This document shows, in pieces, positions 15,191 to 24,271 of a stretch of 30,575 bases of DNA (position 1 is the first letter of the stretch; each line of letters opens with the position of its first letter). Position numbers and translations under genes: made by a program. The DNA is from JBBPYC01 sp038200275 (GTDB taxonomy: Bacteria; Pseudomonadota; Gammaproteobacteria; Burkholderiales; Burkholderiaceae_C), in assembly GCA_038200275.1 (NCBI GenBank), contig JBBPYC010000071.1, forward strand, positions 1 to 30,575, written 5' to 3'. The notes under the pieces were generated by a model. That model saw only the letters and a list, made by a program, of their open reading frames with translations. It was not told the DNA's origin and did not search any database.

Positions 15191-15862
15191 TCAAGCCCAG
15201 CCCGCTGGAGGGGGCGTCTCATCGTCATCCTGCCGTTCGTCTTCCCACGCATACTGCTTGCGCGGCAAGACGTCCAGACGCCGCAACAGGACGGCCATGA
15301 CTGCACCCACCACTGCACCTGCCAAGTGCGTCTCCCAAGACACCCCCGCCGGTACCGGAAACACGCCCCACACCAACGATCCGTACAGGAACCAGACGAC
15401 AAGTGATGCAGCGATCGCCCGTCGGTCGCGCCGCAGGACCCCGGCCACAAGCACGTACGTGGCCAAGCCGTAGACCAGACCGCTGGCGCCGAAGTGGGAT
15501 GAATCCCGGCCGAACACCCACACGGCGATGCCGGGCAGGAACCACACGGCGGGCAGCGTCCGGAGCGCAGAATTCGGGTAGAGGAACAGCACCGTCGTGA
15601 TCAGCACGAGCAGCGGCAGCGAGTTGGACAACAGATGCTCGAAATCGGCATGCACCAGCGGCGCGAACAGGATGCCTGGCAAGCCGGCCCACTCGCCCGG
15701 CCGGACGCCGGACGATGCAGGGTCCAGATCCAGCGCCGAGTTGATCCCGTGAATGACCCACAGCAGCACGACAAAGCCGACTGCAATGCGCGCGGCGAGC
15801 CGGAAGTGGTTGCGCGCCTTGGCGGAAGCGGCATAGGCTGGGTCGGGAATGTCGAGCTGCAT
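15191..15862 (-). CDS. Rhomboid-family intramembrane serine protease
   Basis: A 223-residue polytopic membrane protein with about six hydrophobic segments. The rhomboid signature is complete: HLLSN in the second membrane segment (Asn80 of the oxyanion site), GASGLVYG with catalytic Ser127, and THLAG with catalytic His179. It cleaves transmembrane substrates within the membrane. The last 25 residues are charged and cytosolic. The start ATG at 15862 gives MQLDIPDPAY, and no alternative looks better. Substrate unknown. It stands alone between unrelated genes. Confidence 0.93.
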   Translation of the reverse strand: MQLDIPDPAYAASAKARNHFRLAARIAVGFVVLLWVIHGINSALDLDPASSGVRPGEWAGLPGILFAPLVHADFEHLLSNSLPLLVLITTVLFLYPNSALRTLPAVWFLPGIAVWVFGRDSSHFGASGLVYGLATYVLVAGVLRRDRRAIAASLVVWFLYGSLVWGVFPVPAGVSWETHLAGAVVGAVMAVLLRRLDVLPRKQYAWEDERQDDDETPPPAGWA

Positions 15863-16068
15863 TGCAGGGCAGGATAGCTTGGGCGTTGCAAGCGCGCTTG
15901 TATCAAGAGGCTACCTGTCATTCGCGGGGCTGGGTGAGGGATCGATGACCAGGAATGGCGTGACTCAAATTGGTCATCAAGGCCTGTCTTTTAGCAACCC
16001 CACCTCCGCCCCTGTCTGCTACTCACTTCAAGCCGCGGCTACCGAATGCGCTTGAATCGAAAAGCAAC

Positions 16069-16893
16069 TTACCACCCGTAAACAGCCACCGCGTTCTTCA
16101 CCAGGATGTCTTCTCTTACCCGTTGATCTGGCGCCCAGTCGCTGAGCAAGCGCAGCATCTCGGCGTCATCCGGCCGGGGGTTCCGGTTCGGATGCGGCCA
16201 GTTGCTGGCCCACAAACACTGGTCCGGGTGTGATGCGACCAGCGCCCGCGCCATCGTCGACACATCGTCATAGCCGGGCCGTCCGACCTTCGAAGTTTCA
16301 TAAGGCGCGGACAGTTTGATCCAGCGGCCATCACGCTCCAGCACCGACTGCAGCGCCTTGAACGATGCATGGTCGACCGGCACCGGCTCCATGAATTTGC
16401 CGGTGTGGTCGATCACCACCTTGCCCGGCAGACGATCGATCACGCTCTTGTGCTGTGGCAGATCGCGACCGTCGAGTTGCAAGTTGATGTGCCAGCCGAG
16501 CGGCGCGATACGCGCGGCCATGGGTTCGAGCGCATCCCACGGCAGCAGGCCACCGGCGCCGGGCAGCAGCATAAAGCGCACGCCGCGCACGCCGCTGTCA
16601 TGCAAGCGCTGCAGTTCCGCATCGCTCACGTCCTGCGGCACCACGGCCACGCCGCGCGCGCTGCTGCCGAACTGCGTCAGCGCGTCGAGAAGGCAACTGT
16701 TGTCATACCCGTAGCCGGTCGGCTGGACCAGCACGACGCGCTCCAGGCCGAGCTTTCGCTGCACCTCGCGGTACTCAGTCACGGGCGCGGGCGGTGGCTT
16801 GAAGGTGGCGCTGGCAGCAAGCGGATAAGGGTCTTCATAGATGTGCACGTGGCAATCCCACGCGCCGCTGGGCATGGGGATTGGTTGGTTCAC
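16069..16893 (-). CDS. Amidohydrolase-fold lactonase, PDC-lactonase (LigI)-like
   Basis: A 274-residue amidohydrolase of the 2-pyrone-4,6-dicarboxylate lactonase group. It opens with the metal-binding DCHVHIYED, has VVIDHTGKF in the middle and ends with LWASNWPHPN, the last acidic/asparagine region typical of the family. Members hydrolyse lactones or related cyclic acids in aromatic-acid or sugar-acid catabolism. I chose GTG at 16893, which overlaps the upstream dehydrogenase stop in a GTGA arrangement. The long frame upstream is the shadow of the dehydrogenase gene. It is the last gene of the TRAP operon, so its substrate is probably derived from what the TRAP system imports. The specific substrate is not visible. 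Confidence 0.85.
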   Translation of the reverse strand: MNQPIPMPSGAWDCHVHIYEDPYPLAASATFKPPPAPVTEYREVQRKLGLERVVLVQPTGYGYDNSCLLDALTQFGSSARGVAVVPQDVSDAELQRLHDSGVRGVRFMLLPGAGGLLPWDALEPMAARIAPLGWHINLQLDGRDLPQHKSVIDRLPGKVVIDHTGKFMEPVPVDHASFKALQSVLERDGRWIKLSAPYETSKVGRPGYDDVSTMARALVASHPDQCLWASNWPHPNRNPRPDDAEMLRLLSDWAPDQRVREDILVKNAVAVYGW

Positions 16894-17909
16894 TGCGTCA
16901 GTCTCACCGTTGAATTGGCCAGCTTCTGCAGCCGGTGCGCATGCTCTGCGTTGACCGCGCCATGCGGCGCGCGGCCCTGCACGATCTCTGCGACCTGGCG
17001 CACCGTTTCCAGTGATTGATGTTCGATCGCTGCGGGAGTCAGGCCGCCGATGTGCGGGGTGGCAACGACGCTTGGATGGCGGGCCAGTTCCATACTCGGC
17101 ATCTGGTCCGGCGCACGGCCAACGTCCATCGCGCAGCCGGCAAGCTGGCCTGCATCCAGCGCATGCAGCAGTGCAGATTCGTCGACCAGGTTGCCGCGCG
17201 ATGCGTTGATGAACATGGCACCCGGCTTCATGGCTGCAAACGCGGCGGTGTTCATCAGGTTCTCGGTCTCCGTTGTGGCCGTAGCCAGGCACACCACATA
17301 GTCGGACTCGGCCAGCAGGCGTTCCATCGGCACCTGGCTCAATCCGGCGCCTTCGACCTTGGCGTGCGGGTCGGTCACCAGCACACGCATCTGCAACGCG
17401 CGCAGCACGTTGGTCAGATAGCGCGCGATCTGACCGTAGCCGATCACGCCAACCGTGGCACCACGCAACTCCCGGCCCATGATGGGGGTTGGCATGGTGC
17501 CACCGTGGTACTGCGACGCAGCCTCACTGATGCCACGCGCCAGATCGATCATCACGCCGACGATCCATTCGGACACGGACGCCATGAAGCCAGCGCTGGC
17601 TTGCGTGATCAGGATGCCCCGCTCGCTCGCTGCCGGCACGTCGATGTTGCGGATGTCGACTGCGCAACGGCAGAAAGCGGCCAGCTGCGGCAGCTGGTCG
17701 AACAGCGCCGCACTGCCTTGCGAGTTCCGGTAGCTGACGATGATGTCGCAGCCCTGCGCAGCTTGCGCGAGCGTGGCGTCGGTCCAGTTTTCTTCTTGGT
17801 CTGGACGGCGCACATCGCCTAACTGTTCAAGCCCAGCCAGCGCGCGCGGGCCGTAATAGTTGGCCAGTGCCTCCGGGCCGTGGGTGATGAAGATCGTCGA
17901 CCGACTCAT
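16890..17909 (-). CDS. D-2-hydroxyacid dehydrogenase-like protein
   Basis: A 340-residue member of the D-isomer-specific 2-hydroxyacid dehydrogenase family, with nucleotide-binding GVIGYGQIARYL (from residue 154), ASRGNLVDE with catalytic Arg238, and TPHIGG with His286. The family catalytic Glu, normally in a D-V-F-E-x-E-P motif, is not obvious: here the text is DVGRAPDQMP (262-271), and the nearest acidic residue is Asp268. It may be a non-canonical or altered enzyme. ATG 17909 is the start; upstream open sequence runs into the dctM gene. It sits 11 nt after the TRAP large permease and overlaps the amidohydrolase start. Confidence 0.87.
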   Translation of the reverse strand: MSRSTIFITHGPEALANYYGPRALAGLEQLGDVRRPDQEENWTDATLAQAAQGCDIIVSYRNSQGSAALFDQLPQLAAFCRCAVDIRNIDVPAASERGILITQASAGFMASVSEWIVGVMIDLARGISEAASQYHGGTMPTPIMGRELRGATVGVIGYGQIARYLTNVLRALQMRVLVTDPHAKVEGAGLSQVPMERLLAESDYVVCLATATTETENLMNTAAFAAMKPGAMFINASRGNLVDESALLHALDAGQLAGCAMDVGRAPDQMPSMELARHPSVVATPHIGGLTPAAIEHQSLETVRQVAEIVQGRAPHGAVNAEHAHRLQKLANSTVRLTQ

Positions 17910-17920
17910 GAGATAGCCCT

Positions 17921-19210
17921 TCAGCCGAGAAATTTGTGCGGCAGATACGTCGCCACGCCCGGCACGAAGATCACCAGCAGCAATACCAAAATCTCGGCCA
18001 GCAGGAACCACCAGATATGGCGATTGACTTCCCCATAGGAACATTGTGCGATGCTGGTCGTCACGAACAGCAGCGGCGCCGTCGGTGGCGACACCGCGCC
18101 GATCTGGTTGCACATGACCATCACCATGCCCATCTGGAACGGGTCGATGCCGTATGCCGTGCTGAGCTGAATCGCAACCGGCGCAAAGATCAGCAGCACC
18201 GCAAGCGAATCGACGAAGGTGCCGAGCACGATCATCACACCGGCGACGATCAGCAAGACGATGGTTGGGTTCTGCGAAAACGACGTGACGAACTTGACCG
18301 CGCCGATGTTGAATTCCAGATACGCAAGCAGCCAGCCCGATGCACCCGCGACCGCGATCACGCCGGAAACCATCGTCGTCATCACCGCTGCATCGATCAG
18401 TATGCGCGGCAGGTCACGCAGCTTGATCTTGCGGTAGTACAGCGTGCCAAGCAGGAACGCATAGAGGCAAGCGATGGCGCCCGCTTCAGTCGCAGTAAAG
18501 ATGCCTGACAGAATGCCGCCGACAATCACCACGGGCCCGAGCAATGCGGGCCAGACCTGAGTTACGGACCGTGCCACCGCGCGCCATTCAAAACGTCCAT
18601 GCGTCACGCGCAGTTCAGGAAAGTCCGCGCGATAGCTGTAGATCTTGATGGTCGACATCAGGAACACGCCAATGAGGATGCCCGGGATGATGCCGCCCAA
18701 AAACAGCCCGCCAATCGACACCTGCGCGATCGACCCGTACACCACCATCACCATACTCGGCGGGATGATCGCGCCGATGGTGCCGGCGGTGGCGATCAGC
18801 GCGGCAGCGAAGCCGGCCTTGTAGCCGGACTGCTTCATCGTCGGCACCAGGATCGATGCGATGGCCGATGCATCGGCCGTGGCCGAGCCCGAAATGCCCG
18901 CAAAGATCATGCTGGCGACGATCGATGCATGCGCCAATCCAGCCCGCAAATGCCCGACCAGCACGCGAGAGAAATCGACCAGTTGCTGGCTCATGCCGCT
19001 GGCCGTCATCAGCGCGCCAGCCAGGATGAAGTACGGCAGCGCGAGCAACGTGAAGGAGTCGAGCTGCGCAAACATCTTTTGTGCAAACAGCGGCATCACC
19101 AGGTCCGGCACCGACGCCACCCCGACATAACCGACCAGCGCAATCGCCAGCAGGATCGGCACGCCGGCCAACATGGTGCCGAGCATCAGCACCAGCAGGA
19201 ACCAGATCAT
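17921..19210 (-). CDS. TRAP transporter large permease (DctM family)
   Basis: A 429-residue, strongly hydrophobic protein of the DctM family. The family-typical VGVASVPDLVMPLFAQKMFAQ-like N-terminal region, AGISGSATADASAIASILVPTM, GAIIPPSMVMVVYGS, TATEAGAIACLYA and GAVSPPTAPLLFV motifs are all visible. It forms the main membrane pore and uses a sodium or proton gradient. The start overlaps the stop of the small permease by four bases, as in most TRAP operons. Length is normal. Confidence 0.96.
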   Translation of the reverse strand: MIWFLLVLMLGTMLAGVPILLAIALVGYVGVASVPDLVMPLFAQKMFAQLDSFTLLALPYFILAGALMTASGMSQQLVDFSRVLVGHLRAGLAHASIVASMIFAGISGSATADASAIASILVPTMKQSGYKAGFAAALIATAGTIGAIIPPSMVMVVYGSIAQVSIGGLFLGGIIPGILIGVFLMSTIKIYSYRADFPELRVTHGRFEWRAVARSVTQVWPALLGPVVIVGGILSGIFTATEAGAIACLYAFLLGTLYYRKIKLRDLPRILIDAAVMTTMVSGVIAVAGASGWLLAYLEFNIGAVKFVTSFSQNPTIVLLIVAGVMIVLGTFVDSLAVLLIFAPVAIQLSTAYGIDPFQMGMVMVMCNQIGAVSPPTAPLLFVTTSIAQCSYGEVNRHIWWFLLAEILVLLLVIFVPGVATYLPHKFLG

Positions 19211-19698
19211 TCAGCGACCGCCGAGTGGTTGCGTGGCAGGCGCCACGCGCCGCCGAAGATGCGTCGTGTGGCGACCAGCAGCAGGTAGGCGCCGCCGAGC
19301 ACCATGCCTGCATACGGATAGCTCATCGGCACTTCAAGCCCCGGCGACGACTGCATGTGCGCGACCTGCGCGACCTTATAGCCAAGCACCATCAGTGCGG
19401 TCGCAAAAGCTGCCCACAACAGCTCCACCAACAGGTTGAACACGGCACGCGGCCGCGCCGGCAGCAGATCGCAAAAGGTCTCGATGAACAGATGCGCGCC
19501 GCGCTGGTAGGCGACCGGGATGCCCAGAAACACGATCCAGATGTGGCCGAAGATTTGTGCCTCTTCGCTCCAACTCAGTGATGAATTCAATGCAAAGCGG
19601 TTGAACACCTGCCACAACGCCAAACACACAATGGTCCCGAAGATCGCCGCGATCAGCCATTCGACCGCGCGGTCGATCGCGTCAAGCACGCGCGTCAT
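19207..19698 (-). CDS. TRAP transporter small permease (DctQ family)
   Basis: A 163-residue membrane protein with four predicted hydrophobic segments. Family landmarks are the conserved SWSEEAQIFGHIWIVFLG region and a central FIETF. It holds the large permease in place in the inner membrane. It begins 24 nt after the binding-protein stop and overlaps the next gene (4 nt). Confidence 0.93.
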   Translation of the reverse strand: MTRVLDAIDRAVEWLIAAIFGTIVCLALWQVFNRFALNSSLSWSEEAQIFGHIWIVFLGIPVAYQRGAHLFIETFCDLLPARPRAVFNLLVELLWAAFATALMVLGYKVAQVAHMQSSPGLEVPMSYPYAGMVLGGAYLLLVATRRIFGGAWRLPRNHSAVAE

Positions 19699-19722
19699 GA
19701 CGCCGACCCGTTCGATGCCGGT

Positions 19723-20715
19723 TCACTGCTTGCGAATCTGTTCGAGCAGGTCCTGCGCGCCGAATTCCTTTGCGAGTTCATCCTGCGCAACCAGCGCGGC
19801 CTTCTGCAACGGTGCGACATCGATGTCATTGACCTTCATGCCGAGCTTCTTGACTTCGGCAAGTGACTCAGCCTCGCGTTCGGGCGCAAGCTTGCCCACG
19901 TAAGCAGCGGCTTCCTTGGCGGCCTTCATCATCATGGCCTGCTCATCCGGGCTGAACTTTTTCCACTCTGGCAGCGAGAACACCAGCATCGTGGGGTCCA
20001 TCAGGTGTCGCGTCAGCGCCATACAGCACGCCACCTCGTAGAGCTTGAACGAGATGGTCGTTGCGGCTGTGTGTTCGTAGCCGTCGAGCACACCACTTTG
20101 CAGCGACGTGTAGATCTCGCCAAAGTTCATCGGCGTGGCATTCGCGCCCATCGCGTTCACGGCGGCAACGAATACCTTGGTCGGAATGGTTCGGATCTTC
20201 AGTCCCTTGAGGTCGCCGGCAACGAGAACCTCCTTCTTTGCGGTGACGACGTTGCGGTAGCCCCAGCTCACCGTCCACGCCAGCATCTTGAAGCCGGCTT
20301 TTTCCATGTCGGCAGCAAGCGCCTTGCCGACCGGGCCGTCAAGCACGGCCTGCGCGTGCGCGTAGTTTTTCCATTCAAACGGCAGGCCGAGCACGCCCAA
20401 GCGCTTCACGAACGACGCGTATTCGGCCACCCCGCCGGTGGTGGCAGAAGCGCCCGAGCCGAGCCGCATCGCCTCGATCACCTCGCGCGACTGGCCGAGC
20501 TGGCTGGCCGGGAACAGCTTGGCTTCGATCGTGTCCGAGTTCGCGTTGACGTAGGTCAGGAACTGATGCGCGAGCATCGTGTTGTCGACACCCAGATCGG
20601 CCGGGCCAGACGTGTGGATGCGGACCAGCCGCTTGGCTGGGGCCTGTGCGACGGCTGATACGGCAAACACGGCGGTCAGCAAAGGCACGATGAACGTGCG
20701 CACGATACGGTACAT
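19723..20715 (-). CDS. TRAP transporter periplasmic substrate-binding protein (DctP family)
   Basis: A 330-residue exported protein. Signal peptide about residues 1-23 (hydrophobic core IVPLLTAVFAVSAVA, cleavage before QAPAK). The mature domain carries DctP motifs such as FPASQLGQSREVIEAMRLG, LKGLKIRTIPT and TPMNFGEIYTSLQSGVLDG. It binds an organic acid and delivers it to the membrane subunits. ATG 20715 has AAGGAGA six bases upstream and is the first gene of the operon. The linked dehydrogenase and lactonase suggest an aromatic, hydroxy- or sugar-derived acid. No regulator gene is adjacent. Confidence 0.95.
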   Translation of the reverse strand: MYRIVRTFIVPLLTAVFAVSAVAQAPAKRLVRIHTSGPADLGVDNTMLAHQFLTYVNANSDTIEAKLFPASQLGQSREVIEAMRLGSGASATTGGVAEYASFVKRLGVLGLPFEWKNYAHAQAVLDGPVGKALAADMEKAGFKMLAWTVSWGYRNVVTAKKEVLVAGDLKGLKIRTIPTKVFVAAVNAMGANATPMNFGEIYTSLQSGVLDGYEHTAATTISFKLYEVACCMALTRHLMDPTMLVFSLPEWKKFSPDEQAMMMKAAKEAAAYVGKLAPEREAESLAEVKKLGMKVNDIDVAPLQKAALVAQDELAKEFGAQDLLEQIRKQ

Positions 20716-21028
20716 GTCGGTCTCCTTATTTTCTTGAGCGGACTGGGCCGCCTGGAGCGACCGCGCCCGCCGACGTTACGCGGATACGGTGGTATGGTCA
20801 CGCGGGATTTCACCAACGCCTGCCGCGATGCGGGAACCGTTGGGCTGGACCAGGGCGCGACGGATGCAATCCGATCCCGCAGGCGCCCAGGTGGCACGCT
20901 AAGTGCTGCAGCAATCGTTTATTGCCTTCACTCCCGGTTTGGGCATCCGGTCACCGGCTCGTCCCGTTGCTTGTCCGGCCCATCCTCAACGCTTTTTGTC
21001 TGCTTGGCTCCATCAAGCCGCCCAACCC
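20716..21028. other. Divergent intergenic region
   Basis: The 313 nt between the TRAP operon (minus) and an alpha/beta hydrolase (plus). It should carry the TRAP promoter next to its ribosome site at about 20721-20727. The segment with ggatacggtggtatggtcacgc (about 20781-20801) echoes the gatacggta at the TRAP start, but I cannot support an operator. No gene is seen. Confidence 0.4.
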
Positions 21029-22048
21029 ATGAATCCATCCAAACTAAAAAATTTCGTGCGCTCCAACGGGAGTATGCTGGCTGGCCTCGCGCTGGGCGGC
21101 ATTGCCACGGCAACCTGGGTTCAGAGCAAGGCACGTAGCGCCGAACGCGCGCATCCCCCGGCCGGCCGGTTCGTCGAAGTCGACGGGGTGAGGCTGCACT
21201 ACCGCGAGCGCGGCAGCGGACCGTTGGTGCTGCTGATTCACGGCAACATGGTGACGTCCGGGGATTTCGAGGCGAGCGGCTTGATCGAACGGTTGGCGGC
21301 GACGCATCATGTGATGGCGTTCGACCGACCGGGTTTCGGCCACAGCAGCCGGCCGCGGGACCGGCTCTGGACGCCAGCGGCGCAGGCCGCGTTGCTGCAT
21401 GCTGCGCTGACCAGGCTTGGGCTGGCAGAACCCGCCGTTGTGCTGGGCCATTCGATGGGCACGATGGTGGCGGTTGCCTACGCGCTCGATCATCCAGCCG
21501 CCGTTCAAGGCCTGGTGCTGCTGGGCGGTTACTACTTTCCAACCGCGCGCATCGATGCACTACTGACTGCGCCGGTCGCGCTTCCCGTGCTGGGTGACGC
21601 CATGCGCTATACCGTGACCGCGCTGGCCGGCCGGGCGATGCTGAACAAAGCGGTCAGTGCCATGTTCATGCCACGCGCAGTGCCTGGACGTTTCTTCTCA
21701 GCCGTGCCGCGCGAACTGATGCTGCGACCGATTCAATTGCGTGCGAATGCCGAGGATGCAGCGTTCATGATTCCCGCCGCAGCGGTCGCGCGCACGCATC
21801 ATGTGGCGCTTAACCGGCTGCCGTTGATGATCATGGCCGGCGCCGATGACCTCGTGGTCGACCCCGAGGCCCATTCGATGCGGCTGCACGACGAGCTGCC
21901 GCACAGCGAGTTGCGCCTGGTCCGAGGGACCGGCCACATGGTGCACTACGTTGCACAGGACGCGATCACCGAGGTGGTGGCAGATATGACACTGCACGCA
22001 GAACCGCACCACCAGCGCGACGGGACTACCGCCACCAACGCCCAGTAA
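21029..22048 (+). CDS. Alpha/beta-fold hydrolase, membrane-anchored
   Basis: A 339-residue hydrolase. An N-terminal hydrophobic segment (MLAGLALGGIATATWV, about 16-31) is probably a signal anchor or uncleaved signal. The catalytic fold has the oxyanion HGN (71-73), nucleophile elbow GHSMG with Ser142, a late Asp in GADDLVVD and His in GTGHMVHYV. I chose ATG 21029 because the upstream extension to a GTG at 20903 is poor in conserved features. No good ribosome site is visible for it. The substrate is not predictable. Confidence 0.83.
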   Translation: MNPSKLKNFVRSNGSMLAGLALGGIATATWVQSKARSAERAHPPAGRFVEVDGVRLHYRERGSGPLVLLIHGNMVTSGDFEASGLIERLAATHHVMAFDRPGFGHSSRPRDRLWTPAAQAALLHAALTRLGLAEPAVVLGHSMGTMVAVAYALDHPAAVQGLVLLGGYYFPTARIDALLTAPVALPVLGDAMRYTVTALAGRAMLNKAVSAMFMPRAVPGRFFSAVPRELMLRPIQLRANAEDAAFMIPAAAVARTHHVALNRLPLMIMAGADDLVVDPEAHSMRLHDELPHSELRLVRGTGHMVHYVAQDAITEVVADMTLHAEPHHQRDGTTATNAQ

Positions 22049-22071
22049 CCGCGTCGGCCAGCCGCTCAATC

Positions 22072-22332
22072 CTATTTCTTGGCAGCTTGCGACGCGTCAG
22101 ATGATGCGTCCTGAGCGTTTGACGTTTCCTGCTTGTTTTTCTTGTCCTTTTTGTTCGCCGCATGGCGGCCAACCGCGCACCCTGCCATCGCTCCAATCAC
22201 GCTGTGGTGACCCGCAACGTGACCGCCGACCGCACCGACTGCGGCGCCTTTGAGACAACCCTTGGCGCTGGAGATTCCCGGCAACAAGGCCACACAGGTC
22301 AGCGCCACACCAACTGCAAGTTTGAACTTCAT
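22072..22332 (-). CDS. Small exported glycine-zipper protein
   Basis: An 86-residue protein with a signal peptide (about 1-23, ending ISSA), then a glycine-rich membrane-type segment GAAVGAVGGHVAGHHSVIGAMAG and a lysine-rich tail (KKDKKNKQ) before a short A/S-rich end. Similar small glycine-zipper proteins are common in Burkholderiales with no known function. The start ATG 22332 follows naturally on the signal peptide. It stands convergent to the hydrolase and downstream of the ligase gene. Confidence 0.75.
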   Translation of the reverse strand: MKFKLAVGVALTCVALLPGISSAKGCLKGAAVGAVGGHVAGHHSVIGAMAGCAVGRHAANKKDKKNKQETSNAQDASSDASQAAKK

Positions 22333-22438
22333 ATCGACCTTTTCAGCAAATAAGGAACGCCCCAATCTAGGCCGCAGGCGAGTGCGCTGCTGTCGGCCGG
22401 TGCCCGCCCCCGCTGTAGGCACTCGCCTGCCCAGCAGG

Positions 22439-24271
22439 TCAGGCCGCCTCGGACGTCGCATCAGCTGAATTGCCCTCTGCCGCCCCGCCAGTCAGCAACG
22501 CCGCCAGTGTCTGCAAGGTATCCGCCTCCGCGACCGGTTTGTCCTGTCGCCAACGCAGCATGCGCGGAAAGCGCACCGCGATGCCGCTCTTGTGGCGCGT
22601 GCTCCTCGCAATGCCTTCGAAGCCGAGTTCGAAGACCAGCGTCGGCTTCACGCTGCGCACCGGCCCGAAACTCTCCAGCGTGGTGCGCCGCACGATTGCA
22701 TCGACCTTGGCCATCTCGGCATCGGTCAAGCCGGAATAGGCTTTGGCGAACGGGACCAATTTGCGGTCGGGCGCATCGGGCGGGCCATCCCAGACGGCGA
22801 AGGTGTAATCGCTGTAGAGCGATGCACGGCGGCCGTGGCCACGCTGCGCATAGATCAACACCGCATCGACCGTCAGCGGATCGATCTTCCACTTCCACCA
22901 GATGCCGACGTCGCGCGTGCGGCCCACGCCGTACTGCGCGCTGCGGCCTTTGAGCATCATGCCTTCGACGCCGAGTGCGCGCGCGGCTTCACGTTGGCGT
23001 GCCAAGTCGGCCCAGTCAGTGCCTTGCAAGACCGGGCTTGGCAGCAATGCCGGGTGGTTCGTGTGTTTGATCAATTCATCGAGCATCATGCGGCGCTCAG
23101 CCTGCGGCAGCGCGCGCAGGTCACGGCCTTGCAGCTCCAGTAAGTCATAGCCGAGAAGCACGACCGGGATCTCGCGCAGCAGCTTTGGCCCGAGCGTCTT
23201 GCGGCCGATGCGGCGTTGCAGTTCGGCGAACGGCTGCACGCGGCCGGCGACGGGTTGCGCGACCGCGTCGAGGCCCACGTCGTCCTGCGTCTCCTGCGTG
23301 TTTTCAGCTTCTTCCAGCGTCAGTTTCTCATGTGCCAGCGCGACCGCTTCGGCTTTCGAATGCGCCGCGGTCGCATCGGCGCGCCAGACCACAATCTCAC
23401 CGTCCAGCACGGTGCCGTCGGGCAACGCGTCGCCCAGCGCCAGCAGTTCCGGAAAGCGGTCGCTCACCAGCTCTTCGCCTCTTGACCAGACCCAGCACTG
23501 TCCCGCACGCCGCACCAGTTGCGCGCGAATGCCGTCCCACTTCCATTCGATGACCCAACCGGCCGGTAGCCCCAGCAGATCGTCGAACGCTTCAAGCGGC
23601 TGGTTAAACGGATGGGCCAGGAAGAACGGGTACGGCTGGCCGCTGGTCTGCGGCAGTCGTTCGCTCTCCGATTCGGGAGCGATCAGCGCTTGGTAGTCGC
23701 CTGCCGCAGGCCGCGCACCGATGTGCGTGTAGCCCATCAGCCGCTGCGCCACCCGCTTCGCATCCACACCGCCGACCACAGCCAGTGCCTGCGTGACCTG
23801 CAGCTTCGACACGCCGACTCGGAACGCACCCGTAATCAGCTTGAAGTACACCAATCGCTCATCGACCGCCAGCCGTCGCCACTGCGCAAGCAGCACGTCG
23901 GCCAGTTGCTCAGGTTCGTTGCGCTGCATATCGCGCAGTGGCAGCAGGTGCTGCTCGACCCAATCGGCCAGGCCGATGTCGTGCACTTCCGTCGGCGCGG
24001 GCAGCAGCAGCGAAATGGTCTCGGCCAAGTCACCCACCGCGTCATGGCTTTCCGCAAAAAGCCATTCAGGCAATCGGGCAGCTTCCTGCGCCAGCGAGCG
24101 CAGGATCTTGGTCGGCACCAGTTGGCGCGGCTTCCCGCCCGCCAGAAAGTAGACCGCCCAGGCCGCGTCCCGGGATTCGGCGCCGCGCAGGTACTGCTGC
24201 AGCGCGGCTTGCTTCAGCAGGTTCGACGTGGACGCGTCCAGCGCGTGATACAGCGCGGCAAAAGCCTTCAT
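22439..24271 (-). CDS. ATP-dependent DNA ligase (cisplatin-damage-response type)
   Basis: A 610-residue ATP-dependent ligase with an N-terminal domain (1-210) followed by the nucleotidyltransferase domain. The lysine that forms the ligase-AMP is Lys244 in EWKWDGIRA, and further motifs are seen at GEIVVW and later GVEGMMLK, KWKIDPL. The C-terminal OB domain is present. A charged segment (about 298-343, with EEAENTQETQDD) interrupts the domain between the GEIVVW motif and PFAELQRRIGRK and looks like an insertion. It belongs to the ligase/exonuclease repair cluster that also usually has an Lhr-type helicase. Its start overlaps the exonuclease stop (ATGA). Confidence 0.92.
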   Translation of the reverse strand: MKAFAALYHALDASTSNLLKQAALQQYLRGAESRDAAWAVYFLAGGKPRQLVPTKILRSLAQEAARLPEWLFAESHDAVGDLAETISLLLPAPTEVHDIGLADWVEQHLLPLRDMQRNEPEQLADVLLAQWRRLAVDERLVYFKLITGAFRVGVSKLQVTQALAVVGGVDAKRVAQRLMGYTHIGARPAAGDYQALIAPESESERLPQTSGQPYPFFLAHPFNQPLEAFDDLLGLPAGWVIEWKWDGIRAQLVRRAGQCWVWSRGEELVSDRFPELLALGDALPDGTVLDGEIVVWRADATAAHSKAEAVALAHEKLTLEEAENTQETQDDVGLDAVAQPVAGRVQPFAELQRRIGRKTLGPKLLREIPVVLLGYDLLELQGRDLRALPQAERRMMLDELIKHTNHPALLPSPVLQGTDWADLARQREAARALGVEGMMLKGRSAQYGVGRTRDVGIWWKWKIDPLTVDAVLIYAQRGHGRRASLYSDYTFAVWDGPPDAPDRKLVPFAKAYSGLTDAEMAKVDAIVRRTTLESFGPVRSVKPTLVFELGFEGIARSTRHKSGIAVRFPRMLRWRQDKPVAEADTLQTLAALLTGGAAEGNSADATSEAA

